Shown: positions 1-22,100 of the stretch, one piece after another
Numbering within the stretch: the first letter of the stretch is position 1
Layout of the letters: each line of letters opens with the position of its first letter
DNA from: Streptomyces griseosporeus
GTDB taxonomy: Bacteria; Actinomycetota; Actinomycetes; Streptomycetales; Streptomycetaceae
NCBI RefSeq assembly: GCF_014656055.1
Contig: NZ_BNBR01000003.1
Location: 742,482-806,481, forward strand
Length of the DNA: 64,000 nt
Direction of reading: 5' to 3'
Notes under the pieces: generated by a model
What the model was told of the DNA's origin: nothing
The model's input: the letters and a program-made list of their open reading frames with translations, nothing else
Databases searched by the model: none
Made by a program: the position numbers and the translations under genes

Positions 1-1
1 C

Positions 2-550
2 CTGCACGACGGGGCCCAGCAGCATCTCGTGTCGCTGGGCATGACCCTGGCCCTGATGCGCCTGGACGTCGAGGAGGGCTCCACGCAGGACGAGTTGCTC
101 ACCCAGGCCGAGAACCAGCTGTCGACCGCGCACCAGGAGTTGCGTGCCCTGATCCGGGGCCTCAACCCGCCGGTCCTCGCCGACCACGGACTCGTCGCGG
201 CCATCGAGGACTACGCGGGCCGCTTCCCGATCCCGGTGACCGTGGACCTGAAGCTGCCCCAGCGGCTGCCCAGAAAGCTCGAGACGACGATGTACTACCT
301 GATCAACGAGGCCATGACGAACATCGCCAAGCACAGCGGCGCCACGACCGCGCACGTCCACGGCCGGTACCATTCCGACCTGTTCATCCTCGACATCAAG
401 GACGACGGCCGGGGCGGGCTCGACCCCGCGGGCAGCGGCGTGACCGGGCTCGCGGACCGGGTCGCCGCGCTCGACGGCCGGATGCGGGTGTCGAGCCCGG
501 TCGGTGGTCCCACCCTGGTGCACGTGGAGGTCCCGTGTCGCTTCGCCTGA
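2..550 (+). CDS. Two-component sensor histidine kinase, NarL/DesK type (5' end cut off)
   Basis: Only the catalytic core is present; the gene enters from the left edge in frame 2. The first residues, LHDGAQQ, are the HisKA_3 dimerisation box, with the phosphoacceptor His as the second visible residue. A HATPase_c domain follows: N box NEAMTNIAKHSGA, G box DDGRGG and the GLADRVAALDG segment. Sensor and membrane regions lie outside the window, so the signal cannot be inferred. Its stop overlaps the start of the response regulator by 16 bp, which makes the two a translationally coupled pair. It would autophosphorylate and pass phosphate to that regulator. A link to the neighbouring peptide cluster is possible, but proximity is the only evidence. 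Confidence 0.93.
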   Translation: MHDGAQQHLVSLGMTLALMRLDVEEGSTQDELLTQAENQLSTAHQELRALIRGLNPPVLADHGLVAAIEDYAGRFPIPVTVDLKLPQRLPRKLETTMYYLINEAMTNIAKHSGATTAHVHGRYHSDLFILDIKDDGRGGLDPAGSGVTGLADRVAALDGRMRVSSPVGGPTLVHVEVPCRFA

Positions 551-1182
551 TCGTGGCCGAGGACGCCGTGCTGCTGCGCGAAGGCCTGGTCGGACTGCTG
601 GAACGGGTCGGCCATGAGGTGGTGGCGGCCGTCGGCGACGCCGACGCCCTGGTCGAGGCGGTCCGCGCGGACCGGCCCGACCTGATCGTCACGGACGTCC
701 GGATGCCGCCCTCGCTCGGCGACGACGGACTGCGCGCGTCGGTCGAGCTGCGCACGGAGTTCCCCGGGCTGCCCGTGCTGGTGCTCAGCCAGTACGTGGA
801 GCGGTCCTACGCGCTGCGCCTGCTGGACTCGGGCGGCGGCGCCGGGGTGGGCTACCTGCTCAAGGAACGGGTGGGCAAGGTCGCGGACTTCACCTCCGCG
901 ATCGAACGGGTCGCCGCCGGCGGGACCGTGGTGGACCCGGAGGTCATCCAGCAGCTGGTGCAGCTGCGCCAGGACCCGCTGGAGCGGCTCAGCGCCCGTG
1001 AGCGCGAGGTGCTCGCGCTGATCGCGGAGGGCCGCACCAACGCGAGCCTGGCCAAGCACCTGTTCATCAGCGAGGCGGCGGTGAACAAGCACATCGGCAA
1101 CATCTTCAACAAGCTGGACCTCCCCGTGGACACGGAGGGGCATCGCCGGGTGCTCGCGGTGCTGGCGTATCTGCGGGCGTGA
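535..1182 (+). CDS. Response regulator, NarL/FixJ (LuxR-type HTH) family
   Basis: A 215-aa protein with a receiver domain (about 1-125) and a C-terminal LuxR-type helix-turn-helix (about 148-210). The phosphoacceptor is Asp54 in IVTDVRMPP, with acidic residues Glu9 and Asp10 in the N-terminal pocket. The HTH contains LSAREREVLALIAEGRTN and ISEAAVNKHIGNIFNKL. The GTG start lies inside the end of the kinase gene, so the pair is co-translated. It is probably a DNA-binding transcription factor phosphorylated by the upstream kinase. It runs convergently with the biosynthetic operon and is separated from it by a strong hairpin, so it is not part of that transcript. Its targets cannot be read from the sequence. 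Confidence 0.95.
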   Translation: MSLRLIVAEDAVLLREGLVGLLERVGHEVVAAVGDADALVEAVRADRPDLIVTDVRMPPSLGDDGLRASVELRTEFPGLPVLVLSQYVERSYALRLLDSGGGAGVGYLLKERVGKVADFTSAIERVAAGGTVVDPEVIQQLVQLRQDPLERLSAREREVLALIAEGRTNASLAKHLFISEAAVNKHIGNIFNKLDLPVDTEGHRRVLAVLAYLRA

Positions 1183-1221
1183 CGGCCCGCGGCCGGCAAG
1201 CGTCCGGCCCGTGAAGCGGCA

Positions 1222-1257
1222 GACCCCGCCCACCCCCGGTGAGGGGTGGGCGGGGTC
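1222..1257. terminator. Bidirectional terminator hairpin between response regulator and biosynthetic operon
   Basis: A perfect 15-bp GC-rich stem (1222-1236 with 1243-1257) closes a 6-nt loop. It sits between two convergent genes: 40 bp after the response-regulator stop and 15 bp beyond the stop of the last gene of the peptide operon. There is no U tract, which is common for Streptomyces terminators. It probably ends both transcripts. Confidence 0.85.
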
Positions 1258-1271
1258 GCGCGTTCGGGGGC

Positions 1272-2216
1272 TCAGTCGCACATGGCGACGAGGATGCGGC
1301 GCGTGCCCTCGAAGGGGCGGCGGCCGTGGCCCGTGAGGACGTTGTCGATGACGAGGACGTCGCCCTCGCGCCAGTCCACGTCGACCGCGAGGTCCAGGCC
1401 GACGTCACGGATGTGCGTGACGTACTCGTCGGGGATGGGGGCGCCGTCCGCGAACGTGACGTACTGCGGGAACTCCTCGGGCGGCAGGATGTCGTACAGC
1501 TCCTTGGCGGTCTCGTCGCCGAGTCCGGCCGGGTGCCACTGGTCGGCCTGGTTGAACCAGACCTCGGTGCCGGTCACCGGGTGCGTGGTGGTGGCCTGCC
1601 GGTGCTGGACCACGCGGATGCCGTCGGGACCCCACTCCCACTCCGCCTCCGCGGCCGCCAGATAGCGCTCCACCTCGGCCTTGTCGTCGGTCTCGAAGGT
1701 GTCCTGCCAGCTCTTGCCGAGGCCGTATCCGTCGTGCAGGTTCTGCACGTAGCGGATGCCGCCCGCGAAGGCCTCCCGGACCTCCGGGCGCAGCGAGTTC
1801 AGCCACAGCTCGCCGTCCACGACCGGGGTCGCGCCACCGGACTCGGCGGCCTTCTCGCAGTAGAACGCCAGCCGCGCCGGCCATCTGCGGGCGTAGTTCA
1901 GCTCGTTGTGCATGGAGATGGTGAAGCGCTGCGGGTACTCGGTCGAGGTGTAGAGGTTGCCCTTGACCCGGGTGCGGGGCGAGTTGCCGTGCACATACGG
2001 CAGCCGGGTGGGCAGCAGCCGGTCCAGGACGGGGTCGATGGACTCGGGCGGGACGCCGAAGCCGCGGAAGACGAGCGCCTTGTGCTCGGTCAGCAGGTCG
2101 GTCAGACCCTGTGCGCCCAGCGCGGTGAGGTGCGCGGCCAGGTCGCGTCCCCGGGCCTCGGCCGCGGTGATCTCGTGCGGGGCCCAGGTGAGGTTCTCGC
2201 TCACGGTGGTGCTCAT
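1272..2216 (-). CDS. SyrP/AsnO-like Fe(II)/2-oxoglutarate amino-acid beta-hydroxylase (TauD family)
   Basis: A 314-aa TauD/clavaminate-synthase-like dioxygenase. The likely iron triad is His103 and Glu105 (MHNELNY) plus His297 (LTGHGRR); Arg306 and Arg307 lie where 2-oxoglutarate is normally held. HxE rather than HxD, the HNELNYA segment and the GGATPVVDG stretch resemble SyrP and AsnO, which beta-hydroxylate Asp or Asn, SyrP acting on carrier-bound Asp. Two adenylation domains in this cluster (modules 3 and 7) carry Asp-type codes, so 3-hydroxy-Asp is the best guess for the product; which site is modified is unknown. The ATG start follows GGAG with 5-nt spacing, 14 bp after the luciferase-like gene. 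It is the last gene of the operon. Confidence 0.88.
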   Translation of the reverse strand: MSTTVSENLTWAPHEITAAEARGRDLAAHLTALGAQGLTDLLTEHKALVFRGFGVPPESIDPVLDRLLPTRLPYVHGNSPRTRVKGNLYTSTEYPQRFTISMHNELNYARRWPARLAFYCEKAAESGGATPVVDGELWLNSLRPEVREAFAGGIRYVQNLHDGYGLGKSWQDTFETDDKAEVERYLAAAEAEWEWGPDGIRVVQHRQATTTHPVTGTEVWFNQADQWHPAGLGDETAKELYDILPPEEFPQYVTFADGAPIPDEYVTHIRDVGLDLAVDVDWREGDVLVIDNVLTGHGRRPFEGTRRILVAMCD

Positions 2217-2230
2217 GACGTCTCCGGCTC

Positions 2231-3271
2231 CTATCGGGAGATGATCTCGTTCAGCTTGCCGAGCTTGTCGATGCCGTCGAGTACGGCCCTGGAGTCCACT
2301 CCGAAGTCCACCAGGCAGCCGATCTCGTCGACGCCCAGGGCCGCGACGCGCGGCAGCAGTTCGGCGGCCCGCTCGACGCTGCCGAAGAGACCGCCGGTCT
2401 CGAAGTAGCGGTCGAAGGCGCGGGCGGCGAGGTAGTCCATGTCGTCGGCGTTGAGCTGGGACAGGTCCATGTCCTTGCCGGTGAACGACTTGGCGGTGAG
2501 GTTGGCGGAGCTCTTCAGGTAGTTGGTGAAGGGCTCGCGCACCTGCTCGCGGACCTGGTCGAGGTCGTCGCCGAGCAGGGTGTGCAGCATCAGCACGACA
2601 TGGCCGGACCAGCCGTCGTGCTCCTCGGCGGCGACCCGCCGGTACTCGGCGATCTTCGCGGCGACCTCGTCGAGGGACTGTCCGAGCAGGTGGGTCAGGA
2701 TGCCGGCCTTCATGCGGGCGGCGGCCCGGAAGGTGTCGACGCCGCCGGCCGAGGTCAGCCAGACGGGCAGTTCGCTCTGCACGGCGGGCGGGTAGGCGCG
2801 GATGTCGACCGGCCGGCCGAGGCCGTCCGTGGTGGCGAGGGCCTCGCCGCGCCACAGCCGTCGTACGTCCTCGGCGATGTCGCGGACCAGGGTGCGCCGG
2901 TCGGCGTGGTTCTCCGGGCGGAGCGCGAAGTCCACGGTGTTCCAGCCGGAGGCGAAGGCGATGCCCGCGCGGCCGCCGGACAGGTTGTCGACCACCGACC
3001 ACTCCTCGGCGATCCGAGCCGGGTGGTGCAGCGGGGCGACGACGCTGCCGGCCCGGATGCCGATGCGCCGGGTGCACATGGCCACGGCCGCGCCGAGCAC
3101 GGCGGGGTTCGGGTAGGCCCCGCCGAAGGGGTCGAAGTGCCGCTCCGGGGTCCATACGGCGGCCAGGCCCGACCGGTCGGCGAGCTTCGCCCCCTCGATC
3201 AGCAGCTCGTAGCGGCCGGCTTGCCCCGGGGCGGTGGAGTCGTGCGCGAAATAGAACAGGCTCAGGTCCAT
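2231..3271 (-). CDS. MupA/Atu3671-family FMN-dependent luciferase-like monooxygenase
   Basis: A 346-aa bacterial-luciferase-fold protein of the natural-product subgroup (TIGR04020 type). Diagnostic stretches are FYFAHDS near the N-terminus, AVWTPERHFDPFGGAYPNP, VVDNLSGGRAGIAFASGWN and ILTHLLGQSLDEVAAKIAEY. Members occur as domains within NRPS/PKS proteins or as stand-alone tailoring enzymes using reduced FMN and O2. The substrate here is unknown. Because the assembly line has several Gly modules, hydroxylation of a carrier-bound residue is a reasonable guess only. AAGGA lies 6 nt before the ATG. A 66-bp gap separates it from the exporter gene and 14 bp from the dioxygenase, so it is probably co-transcribed with both. 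Confidence 0.9.
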   Translation of the reverse strand: MDLSLFYFAHDSTAPGQAGRYELLIEGAKLADRSGLAAVWTPERHFDPFGGAYPNPAVLGAAVAMCTRRIGIRAGSVVAPLHHPARIAEEWSVVDNLSGGRAGIAFASGWNTVDFALRPENHADRRTLVRDIAEDVRRLWRGEALATTDGLGRPVDIRAYPPAVQSELPVWLTSAGGVDTFRAAARMKAGILTHLLGQSLDEVAAKIAEYRRVAAEEHDGWSGHVVLMLHTLLGDDLDQVREQVREPFTNYLKSSANLTAKSFTGKDMDLSQLNADDMDYLAARAFDRYFETGGLFGSVERAAELLPRVAALGVDEIGCLVDFGVDSRAVLDGIDKLGKLNEIISR

Positions 3272-3337
3272 GGGCGGTCCTTACGACGCGTGGTGACAAA
3301 GGCTCGGAGGGTCGGAAGACGGAGGTCGGCGGACGGA

Positions 3338-4608
3338 TCAGGACGGTGCGCGGGTCCCGGGACGGGCTGCCGCGTCCGGGATGCGGGCCTTGCGCACGGC
3401 CGGGACCAGCGCGGCCACCGCGGCCGTCACGGCCATCAGTCCGGCCGCCACGAGCAGCGACAGCAGTCCGCGGTAGGCCTGCAGGAGCTTCCCGGCGCAG
3501 TACGCGCCCCCGGTGGTGCCGAGCGCGACGACCAGACCGGACAGGGCCGCGACCCGGCCCTGCAGCTCCTGCGGGGTGACGGTCACCTGGTAGACGGCGG
3601 TGGCCACCCCGAACACCGCCCCGATGATGTTCATCAGCGCGAACAGGACCCCGAGCTGCACCGGCCCGGTGGCCCAGGCCATGGCGTTCATCAGCGCGGC
3701 CCACAGGGTCAGGCCGCCGATGAGGAGGACGGACAGCGGAAGCCGCGCCATGAACCAGCGTCCGGTCAGCGCGCCGAGCAGCCCGCCGCAGCCGCTGATC
3801 CCGAGCACCAGGCCCAGCGTGGCCTCCGGCAGCCCCTGTTCCTTGACCAGGATCACCACCAGGCCCTGCATCACCACCTGCAGCAGGGCCGTGGCCACCG
3901 TGACCACGGGCAGCATCGCGCGCAGCGCCCGCTGCCGGCACAGCCAGCGCAGGGCGTCGGCCAGGTCGCGGTGGAGGGGACGGCGCTCGTGCGGGTTCTG
4001 TGTGCTCAGGTCGGCCCGGATGAAGCGGAGGTTGACGGCGGCGATCAGCGCCCCGAGCGTGGCGGCGACGAACGGGCTCCAGCGGGTCCAGGTGTACAGG
4101 ACGGTGCCGGCGGGTCCGCCGAGCAGGCCCGCGATCCGGCCGCGGGCCTCGTTCTGCGACAGCGCGGCGGGCAGCTGCTCCCCCGGGACGACCGTGCGGA
4201 CGGCGGCCCGTTCGGCGAGCGAGCCGACGATCGCGAGCGAGACCTCGACGGCGATCAGCCCCAGCAGCAGTTCCATGCCGAGCACGCCGAGCGCGAGGGC
4301 GGTCCCCACGGCGGCGAGCGCCAGGAACCGCCCGGCCGCGCACCAGCGCATGACCGCGCGCCGGTCCCACCGGTCGACCAGGACGCCGGCCGGCAGCTGG
4401 ACCACGGCCTGCGGCAGTACGGCCGCGGCCGAGGCCAGGCCGACCGCCTCCGCCGACCCCCCGGAGATCTGCAGGGCCAGCAGCGGGTAGCAGACGGTGC
4501 TCATCCGGGAGCCGAAGAACTGCAGCCAGTTGCCGGTCCACAGCAGGAGGAAGTCACGGTTGCGGCGCAGCGGGGGCGGCGCCGCGACCGCCGTCTCTGC
4601 CGGGGCTG

Positions 4609-4612
<4 letters not shown>
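3338..4612 (-). CDS. MFS transporter, EntS-like (MFS_3) peptide exporter candidate
   Basis: A 424-aa integral membrane protein with many hydrophobic segments, consistent with the 12-helix major facilitator fold. The N-terminal NRDFLLLWTGNWLQFFGSRM and the LVDRWDRRAVMRWC loop between the second and third helices are typical of the MFS_3/EntS group, whose best-known member exports enterobactin. The ATG overlaps the stop of the terminal synthetase gene by 4 bp (ATGA), so translation is coupled to the assembly line. The natural inference is efflux of the finished peptide and possibly self-resistance. No other transporter gene is seen in the cluster part of the window. Confidence 0.9.
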
Positions 4613-16157
<11,545 letters not shown>

Positions 16158-16161
<4 letters not shown>

Positions 16162-19100
16162 GAGTTCTCCTTGGTACCGGTGCGGCGGCGCAGCGCGGGA
16201 CGGGTGGTGGTGGCGGTCGCGGTGGCGAGGCTCTCGGCCAGGGCGGCGACCGTGGCGTTCGCGAAGAAGCCGCGGATGCTCATCTCCTTGCCGAGCGCCG
16301 AACGGACGCGGGCGGCCAGGCGGTTGGCGAGCAGCGAGTGGCCGCCGAGGGCGAAGAAGTCGTCGTCGATGCTCACCCGCTCGACGCCGAGCACCTCGGC
16401 GAACAGGCCGCACAGGATCTCCTCCTGCTCGGTGCGCGGCGGGCGTCCCTCGCCGAGCGCGCCCAGCGCGGGTGCGGGCAGGGCGGCGCGGTCGAGCTTG
16501 CCGTTGGGGGTGAGCGGCAGTTCGTCGAGGACGACGAACGCGGACGGCACCATGTAGTCGGGCAGGCTCACGGCGGCGTGCTTGCGCAGCACGTCACCGT
16601 CGGGCGAGCCGTCCGGGCCGTGCACGACGTAGGCGACGACGCGCTTGTCGCCGGGGCTGTCCTCGCGGACGACGACCGCGGCGCGGACGACGTCCGGGTG
16701 GCCGAGCACCGCGCTCTCGATCTCGCCGGGTTCGATGCGGAAGCCGCGCACCTTGACCTGGAAGTCGGTGCGGCCCAGGTACTCCAGGTCGCCCGAGGCC
16801 GTACGGCGCACCAGGTCGCCCGTGCGGTACATCCGCGTGCCGGCCGGGCCGTGGGGGTCGGCGACGAACCGCTCCGACGTGAGCCCCGCCCGGCGGTGGT
16901 AGCCACGGGCCAGACCGGCGCCCGCGATGTACAGCTCGCCCGCCACACCGGCCGGCACCGGCCGCAGACGCGCGTCCAGCACGTACAGCCGGGTGTTGGC
17001 GATCGGGCCGCCGATGGTGACGCCACCGGATCCCGTGACGTCCGCGGCCGTGGACCAGACGGTCGTCTCCGTCGGCCCGTACAGGTTGGTCACCGTGCGC
17101 CCGCCCCCGGCCAGGGTGCGCGCGAGCGGCGCCGGCAGCGCCTCGCCGCCGACCAGGACCCGCAGCCCCGCGGGCACTCCCCCGGCCTCGGCGAGGGCCT
17201 GCCACAGACTCGGGGTGGCCTGCATGAGCGTGGCGCCCGCGTCGTCGACCAGGGACGCCAGGGCGGCCGGGTCGCGGACCACCTCGCGCGGGGCCAGGAC
17301 GACCTGCGCGCCGTGCAGCAGCGGCAGGAACAGCTCCAGGCCCGCGATGTCGAAGCCGACCGTCGTGACGGCCACGAGCCGGTCGTACTCGGTGAGCGCG
17401 AACCGGTCCTGCATCGCGGTCAGGAAGTTCACCAGGGCCGCCTGGGTGACGGTCACCCCCTTGGGGCGGCCCGTGGAGCCCGAGGTGTAGATGACGTACG
17501 CGGTGTTCCGGGCCGAACCGCCCCGGACCACCGGGTCGTCGAAGCCGTACGCCGACAGGTCGGTGCCGGCGAGCAGTTCCCCGGTCAGGGTCAGGACCGG
17601 GTCGGCGTCCCGGAGGATGTAGGCGATGCGCTCCTCGGGGAAGTCGGGGTCCACCGGCACGTATCCGGCGCCGGTCTTGAGGACGGCGAGCAGCGCGACG
17701 AGCAGCTCCGGCGACCTCGGCAGGGCGACGGCGACCAGGCGCTCGGGCCCGGCGCCCCGCTCGGCGAGCCAGTGCGCCAGCTGGTTCGCGCGGGCGTTCA
17801 GCTCCCGGTACGACAGGGCCAGGTCACCGAAGACCACAGCGCACGCCTCAGGCGATATCGCCACGCGGTCCGCGAAGAGCCGCGTGAGCGGGGCGTCCGG
17901 GACCTCACGGTCGCTGTCGTTCCCCTCACCGAGCACCTTCTCCCGTTCTCCGGGGGCCATCACGTCCACGTCCGCGACGGGGATCCCCGGCCGCTCCACC
18001 ACCGTGCGCAGGACCCGCGTGAACCGCTCGACGAAGCTCTCGGCGGTGGACCGGTCGAACAGGTCCGTCGCGAACTCCAGGTGGCCGTGGAGTCCGGCCG
18101 CTCCGCCGTCGGCGGCGTAGGCCTCCTTCAGGGCCAGCGTGAGGTCGTACTTGGCGACCCCGGTGCCGAGCGGCAGCGGCTCGGCGGTCAGGCCGGCGAA
18201 GCCGTCCGCGGCACCGGCCGCGGTCAGGTCGTCGTTGTTGTTCCACATCAGCATCGTCTGGAACAGCGGGTGGCGGGCCAGGGAGCGCGCCGGGTTGAGC
18301 ACCTCCACCAGACGCTCGAACGGCACGTCCTGGTGGGCGTATGCGCCGAGCGAGGTCTCGCGGACCCGGTCCACGAGCTGGGTGAAGGAGGGGTCGCCGG
18401 ACAGGTCGGCGCGCAGCACCAGGGTGTTGACGAAGAACCCGACCAGATCGTCCAGGGCCTCGTCGGTGCGGCCGGCGATCGGTGTGCCGACCGGGATGTC
18501 CTCGCCCGCGCCGAGGCGCGACAGCAGCGTCGCCCAGGCCGCCTGGACCACCATGAAGAGGCTGGCCCGGTTCTCGCCGGCGAGCCGGGCGAGGCCCGCG
18601 TGCAGGTCGGCGGGGAGGTGGAAGGGGACGGTGTCGCCGCGGTGCGAGGCGACCGCGGGCCTGGGCCGGTCGGCGGGCAGCGCCAGTTCCTCCGGGATTC
18701 CGGCCAGCGCGCGCTTCCAGTAGGCGAGCTGCCGCGCGGCGACGCTGTCGGGGTCGTCCTCCGCGCCGAGGACGTCGCGCTGCCACAGGGTGTAGTCGGC
18801 GTACTGGACGGGGAGTTCGGCCCAGGAGGGAGCCTGGCCGGCGTGCCGTGCCGTGTACGCCTCGGTGAGGTCACGGGCGAGCACGGGCGCCGACCAGCCG
18901 TCGGTGGCGATGTGGTGCACGACGAGCAGCAGGACGTGCTCCTGCGGGCCGGTGCGCAGCAGGGTCGCCCTGAGCGGCGGCTCGGCGGCGAGGTCGAACG
19001 GGCGGGCCGCGGCCGCGGACAGTTCCCGTTCGAGCCGGTCGCGCGCCACGTCGGCGGCCCGCAGGGTGCCGAGCGCGGCGAGGGTCTCCTCGGGTGTGCG

Positions 19101-22100
19101 GATCACCTGGTGGCCGCTGCCGGACTCCTCGGCGAAGACCGTGCGCAGCGACTCGTGGCGGGTGACGACGTCCGCGAGGGCCGCGCCGAGCGCCTCCTCG
19201 TCGAGGGGGCCGGTCAGTCTCAGGGCCGTGGGCATGTTCCAGGTGGCGCCGGGGCCCTCCAGGCGGTGCAGGAACCACAGCCGGCGCTGGGCCGGCGAGA
19301 GCGGGATCCGCTCGGGCCGCTCGCGGCGGGTCACCGCCGGGCGGGCGCCGTCGGCCTCGTCGAGCAGGGCCGCGAGGCCGGCGGGGGTGGGCTGCTCGAA
19401 CAGGCCGCGCACGGCGAGTTCCACGCCGAGGACCGTACGGATCCTGGCCACCAGGCGGGTGGCGAGCAGCGAGTGGCCGCCCAGCTCGAAGAAGTCCTGG
19501 TCGACGCCGACCACGGGGCGGCCGAGCACCTCGGCGAACAGGCCGCACAGCGCCTCCTCGCGTGCGGTGCGCGGGGCGCGGACCGCCGCCAGGTCCGGTG
19601 CGGGCGCGGGCAGCGCGGCCCGGTCGAGCTTGCCCGTGCGGGTCAGGGGCAGTGCGTCGAGCAGGACGTACGCGGCGGGCACCATGTGGGACGGCAGGAG
19701 CCCCGCGAGGTGGGAGCGCAGCGCGGACGCCGACGGCGAACCGCCCTGCCGGGGCACGACGTAGGCGACGAGCCGCTTGTCGCCGGGGGTGTCCTCGCGG
19801 ACCACGACGGCACCGCGCGCCACGTCCTCGTGCGCGGTGAGCGCGGCCTCGATCTCGCCGGGCTCGATGCGGAAGCCGCGGATCTTGACCTGGTGGTCGG
19901 CGCGGCCGACGTAGACGAGGTCGCCGTCCGGGGTCGTCCGGGCCAGGTCCCCGGTGCGGTACATGCGGCTGCCGGGCGGGCCGTACGGGTCGGCGACGAA
20001 GCGCTCGGCGGTCAGGTCGGGCCGGCCGAGGTAGCCGCGGGCCAGCGCCACGCCGGACAGGTGGAGTTCACCGACGACGCCGGGCGGCACGGGCAGCAGG
20101 CCCGCGTCGAGGAGGCGGACGCCGACGCCGTCGACGGGGCGGCCGACGGGCGGGGTGTCCGGCCAGTGCGCGGGGTCCGCGGGCAGCGTCCACGCGGTGA
20201 CCACGTGGGTCTCGGCGGGCCCGTAGTGGTTGTGCAGCCGGGTCGGGGCCCCGGCGTGGTGGGCGCGCACGGGCTCACGCAGGGTCAGGGCCTCGCCGGC
20301 CTGGACGAGGTGGCGCAGCCCGGACAGGTCGGCGCCGCACTCGCGGGCGGCCTCCAGGACACCGTCGATCACCAGGTTCGGCGCGTACAGCTCGGCCACC
20401 TCGTGGTCGGCGAGCCAGTGGGCCAGCTCCCGCGGGTCGCGCCGGGTGTCCTCGGGGACCACGGCGAGGGTCTTGCCGGTGAGCAGCGCCGAGAGGATCT
20501 CCTGCACGGAGACGTCGAAGCCGACGGCGGTGAACTGGGCCACGACGGTGCCGGGCGGCTCGGGCACCGCCCGCTCGTGCCAGTCGAGCAGGTTGGCCAG
20601 CGCCCCGTGCGGCATGACGATGCCCTTGGGGCGGCCGGTGGATCCCGAGGTGTAGATGACGTACGCCGGGTGGCCGGGCAGCGCGTCGGGGAAGGCCTGC
20701 GTGGCGTCGGCGGGCGGCCAGGGCACCTCGACGAGCACCTGCGGCACGCCGACGGCGGGCAGGCGCGCGGCGGTGCGGGCGGTGGTGACCAGCGCGCCGG
20801 GCGCGGTGTCGGCGAGGATCAGCGCGACGCGCTCGGACGGGAGGTCCGGGTCGACCGGCACGTAGGCGGCGCCCGCGGTGAGCGTCGCGACGAGCGCGAC
20901 GGCGAGGTCGGTGCCGCGCGGCAGGGCCACGGCGACCCGGTCCTCGGGGCCGAGGCCCAGGCCGAGCAGTTCGACGGCCAGGGCGCGGGCCCGCTCGTGC
21001 AGTTCGCGGTAGGTGAGGCTGCCGTGCTCGTCGGTGATGGCGACCGTGTCCGGGGTGCGCTCGGCCTGCGCGGCGAGGAGCCGGGCCAGTGGCCGGTACG
21101 GGCGCGGCTCGGGGCCGTCCGCCGTGCCGAGCAGCCGGGCGCGGGCCGCGGGCGGCAGCACGTCGATGCGGTGCACGGGGCGCTCGGCGTCGGCGGCGAC
21201 CGCGGCGAGCACGGTGGTCAGGGCGGACACGAACAGCTCGGCCGTCGCCGGGTCGTACAGGTCCGTGGCGTACTCCAGGCGGACGGCGAGACCGTCGGGT
21301 GCGCCGCGCTCGGTCCGCAGGTCGGAGAAGGCGAACAGCAGGTCGAAGGTGGCCACCCGCGCGTCCACCTCGCCGACCCGCATACGCAGACCGGGCAGGT
21401 CCTCGGCGAGCCTGCCGGTGGCGTCCTGGGCGGCGTTGTTCCAGGTGACCATCGTCTGGAACAGCGGGTGCCGGCCCAGCGACCGGTCGGGGTTGAGGGC
21501 CTCCACGAGCCGTTCGAACGGCACGTCCTGGTGGGCGTAGGCGTTCAGCGAGGTGCCGCGGACCCGGTCGAGCACCTCGGCGAACGTCGGGTCGCCGGAC
21601 AGGTCGGTGCGCAGCACGAGGGTGTTGACGAAGAAGCCGATGAGCCCGTCGAGCGCCTCGTTGACGCGGCCCGCGCTGGGCGTGCCGAGCGGGATGTCCT
21701 CGCCGGCGCCGAGCCGGGACAGGGCCACCGCGACGGCGGCCTGGACCACCATGAACAGGCTGGCCCGGTGCTTCTGGGCGAGGGACTCCAGCTCGGCGTG
21801 CAGCTCGGCCGGGATGTGGAAGCGCAGGTCCGCGCCCTGGCCGGTGCCCGTGGGGGGCCGCGGCCGGTCGGTGGGCAGGGTGAGTTCCTCGGGCAGGTCC
21901 GCGAGTGCCTCGCGCCAGTGGGCGAGCTGACGGCCCAGCTCGCTGTCCGGGTCGTCGGCGGAGCCGAGCACCTCGCGCTGCCACAGCGTGTAGTCGGCGT
22001 ACTGCACGGCGAGCGGCTGCCAGCCGGGCTCCTCGCCGGAGCGCCGGGCCGCGTACGCGGTGGCGAGGTCCTTGACGAGCAGCGGCACCGACCAGCCGCC

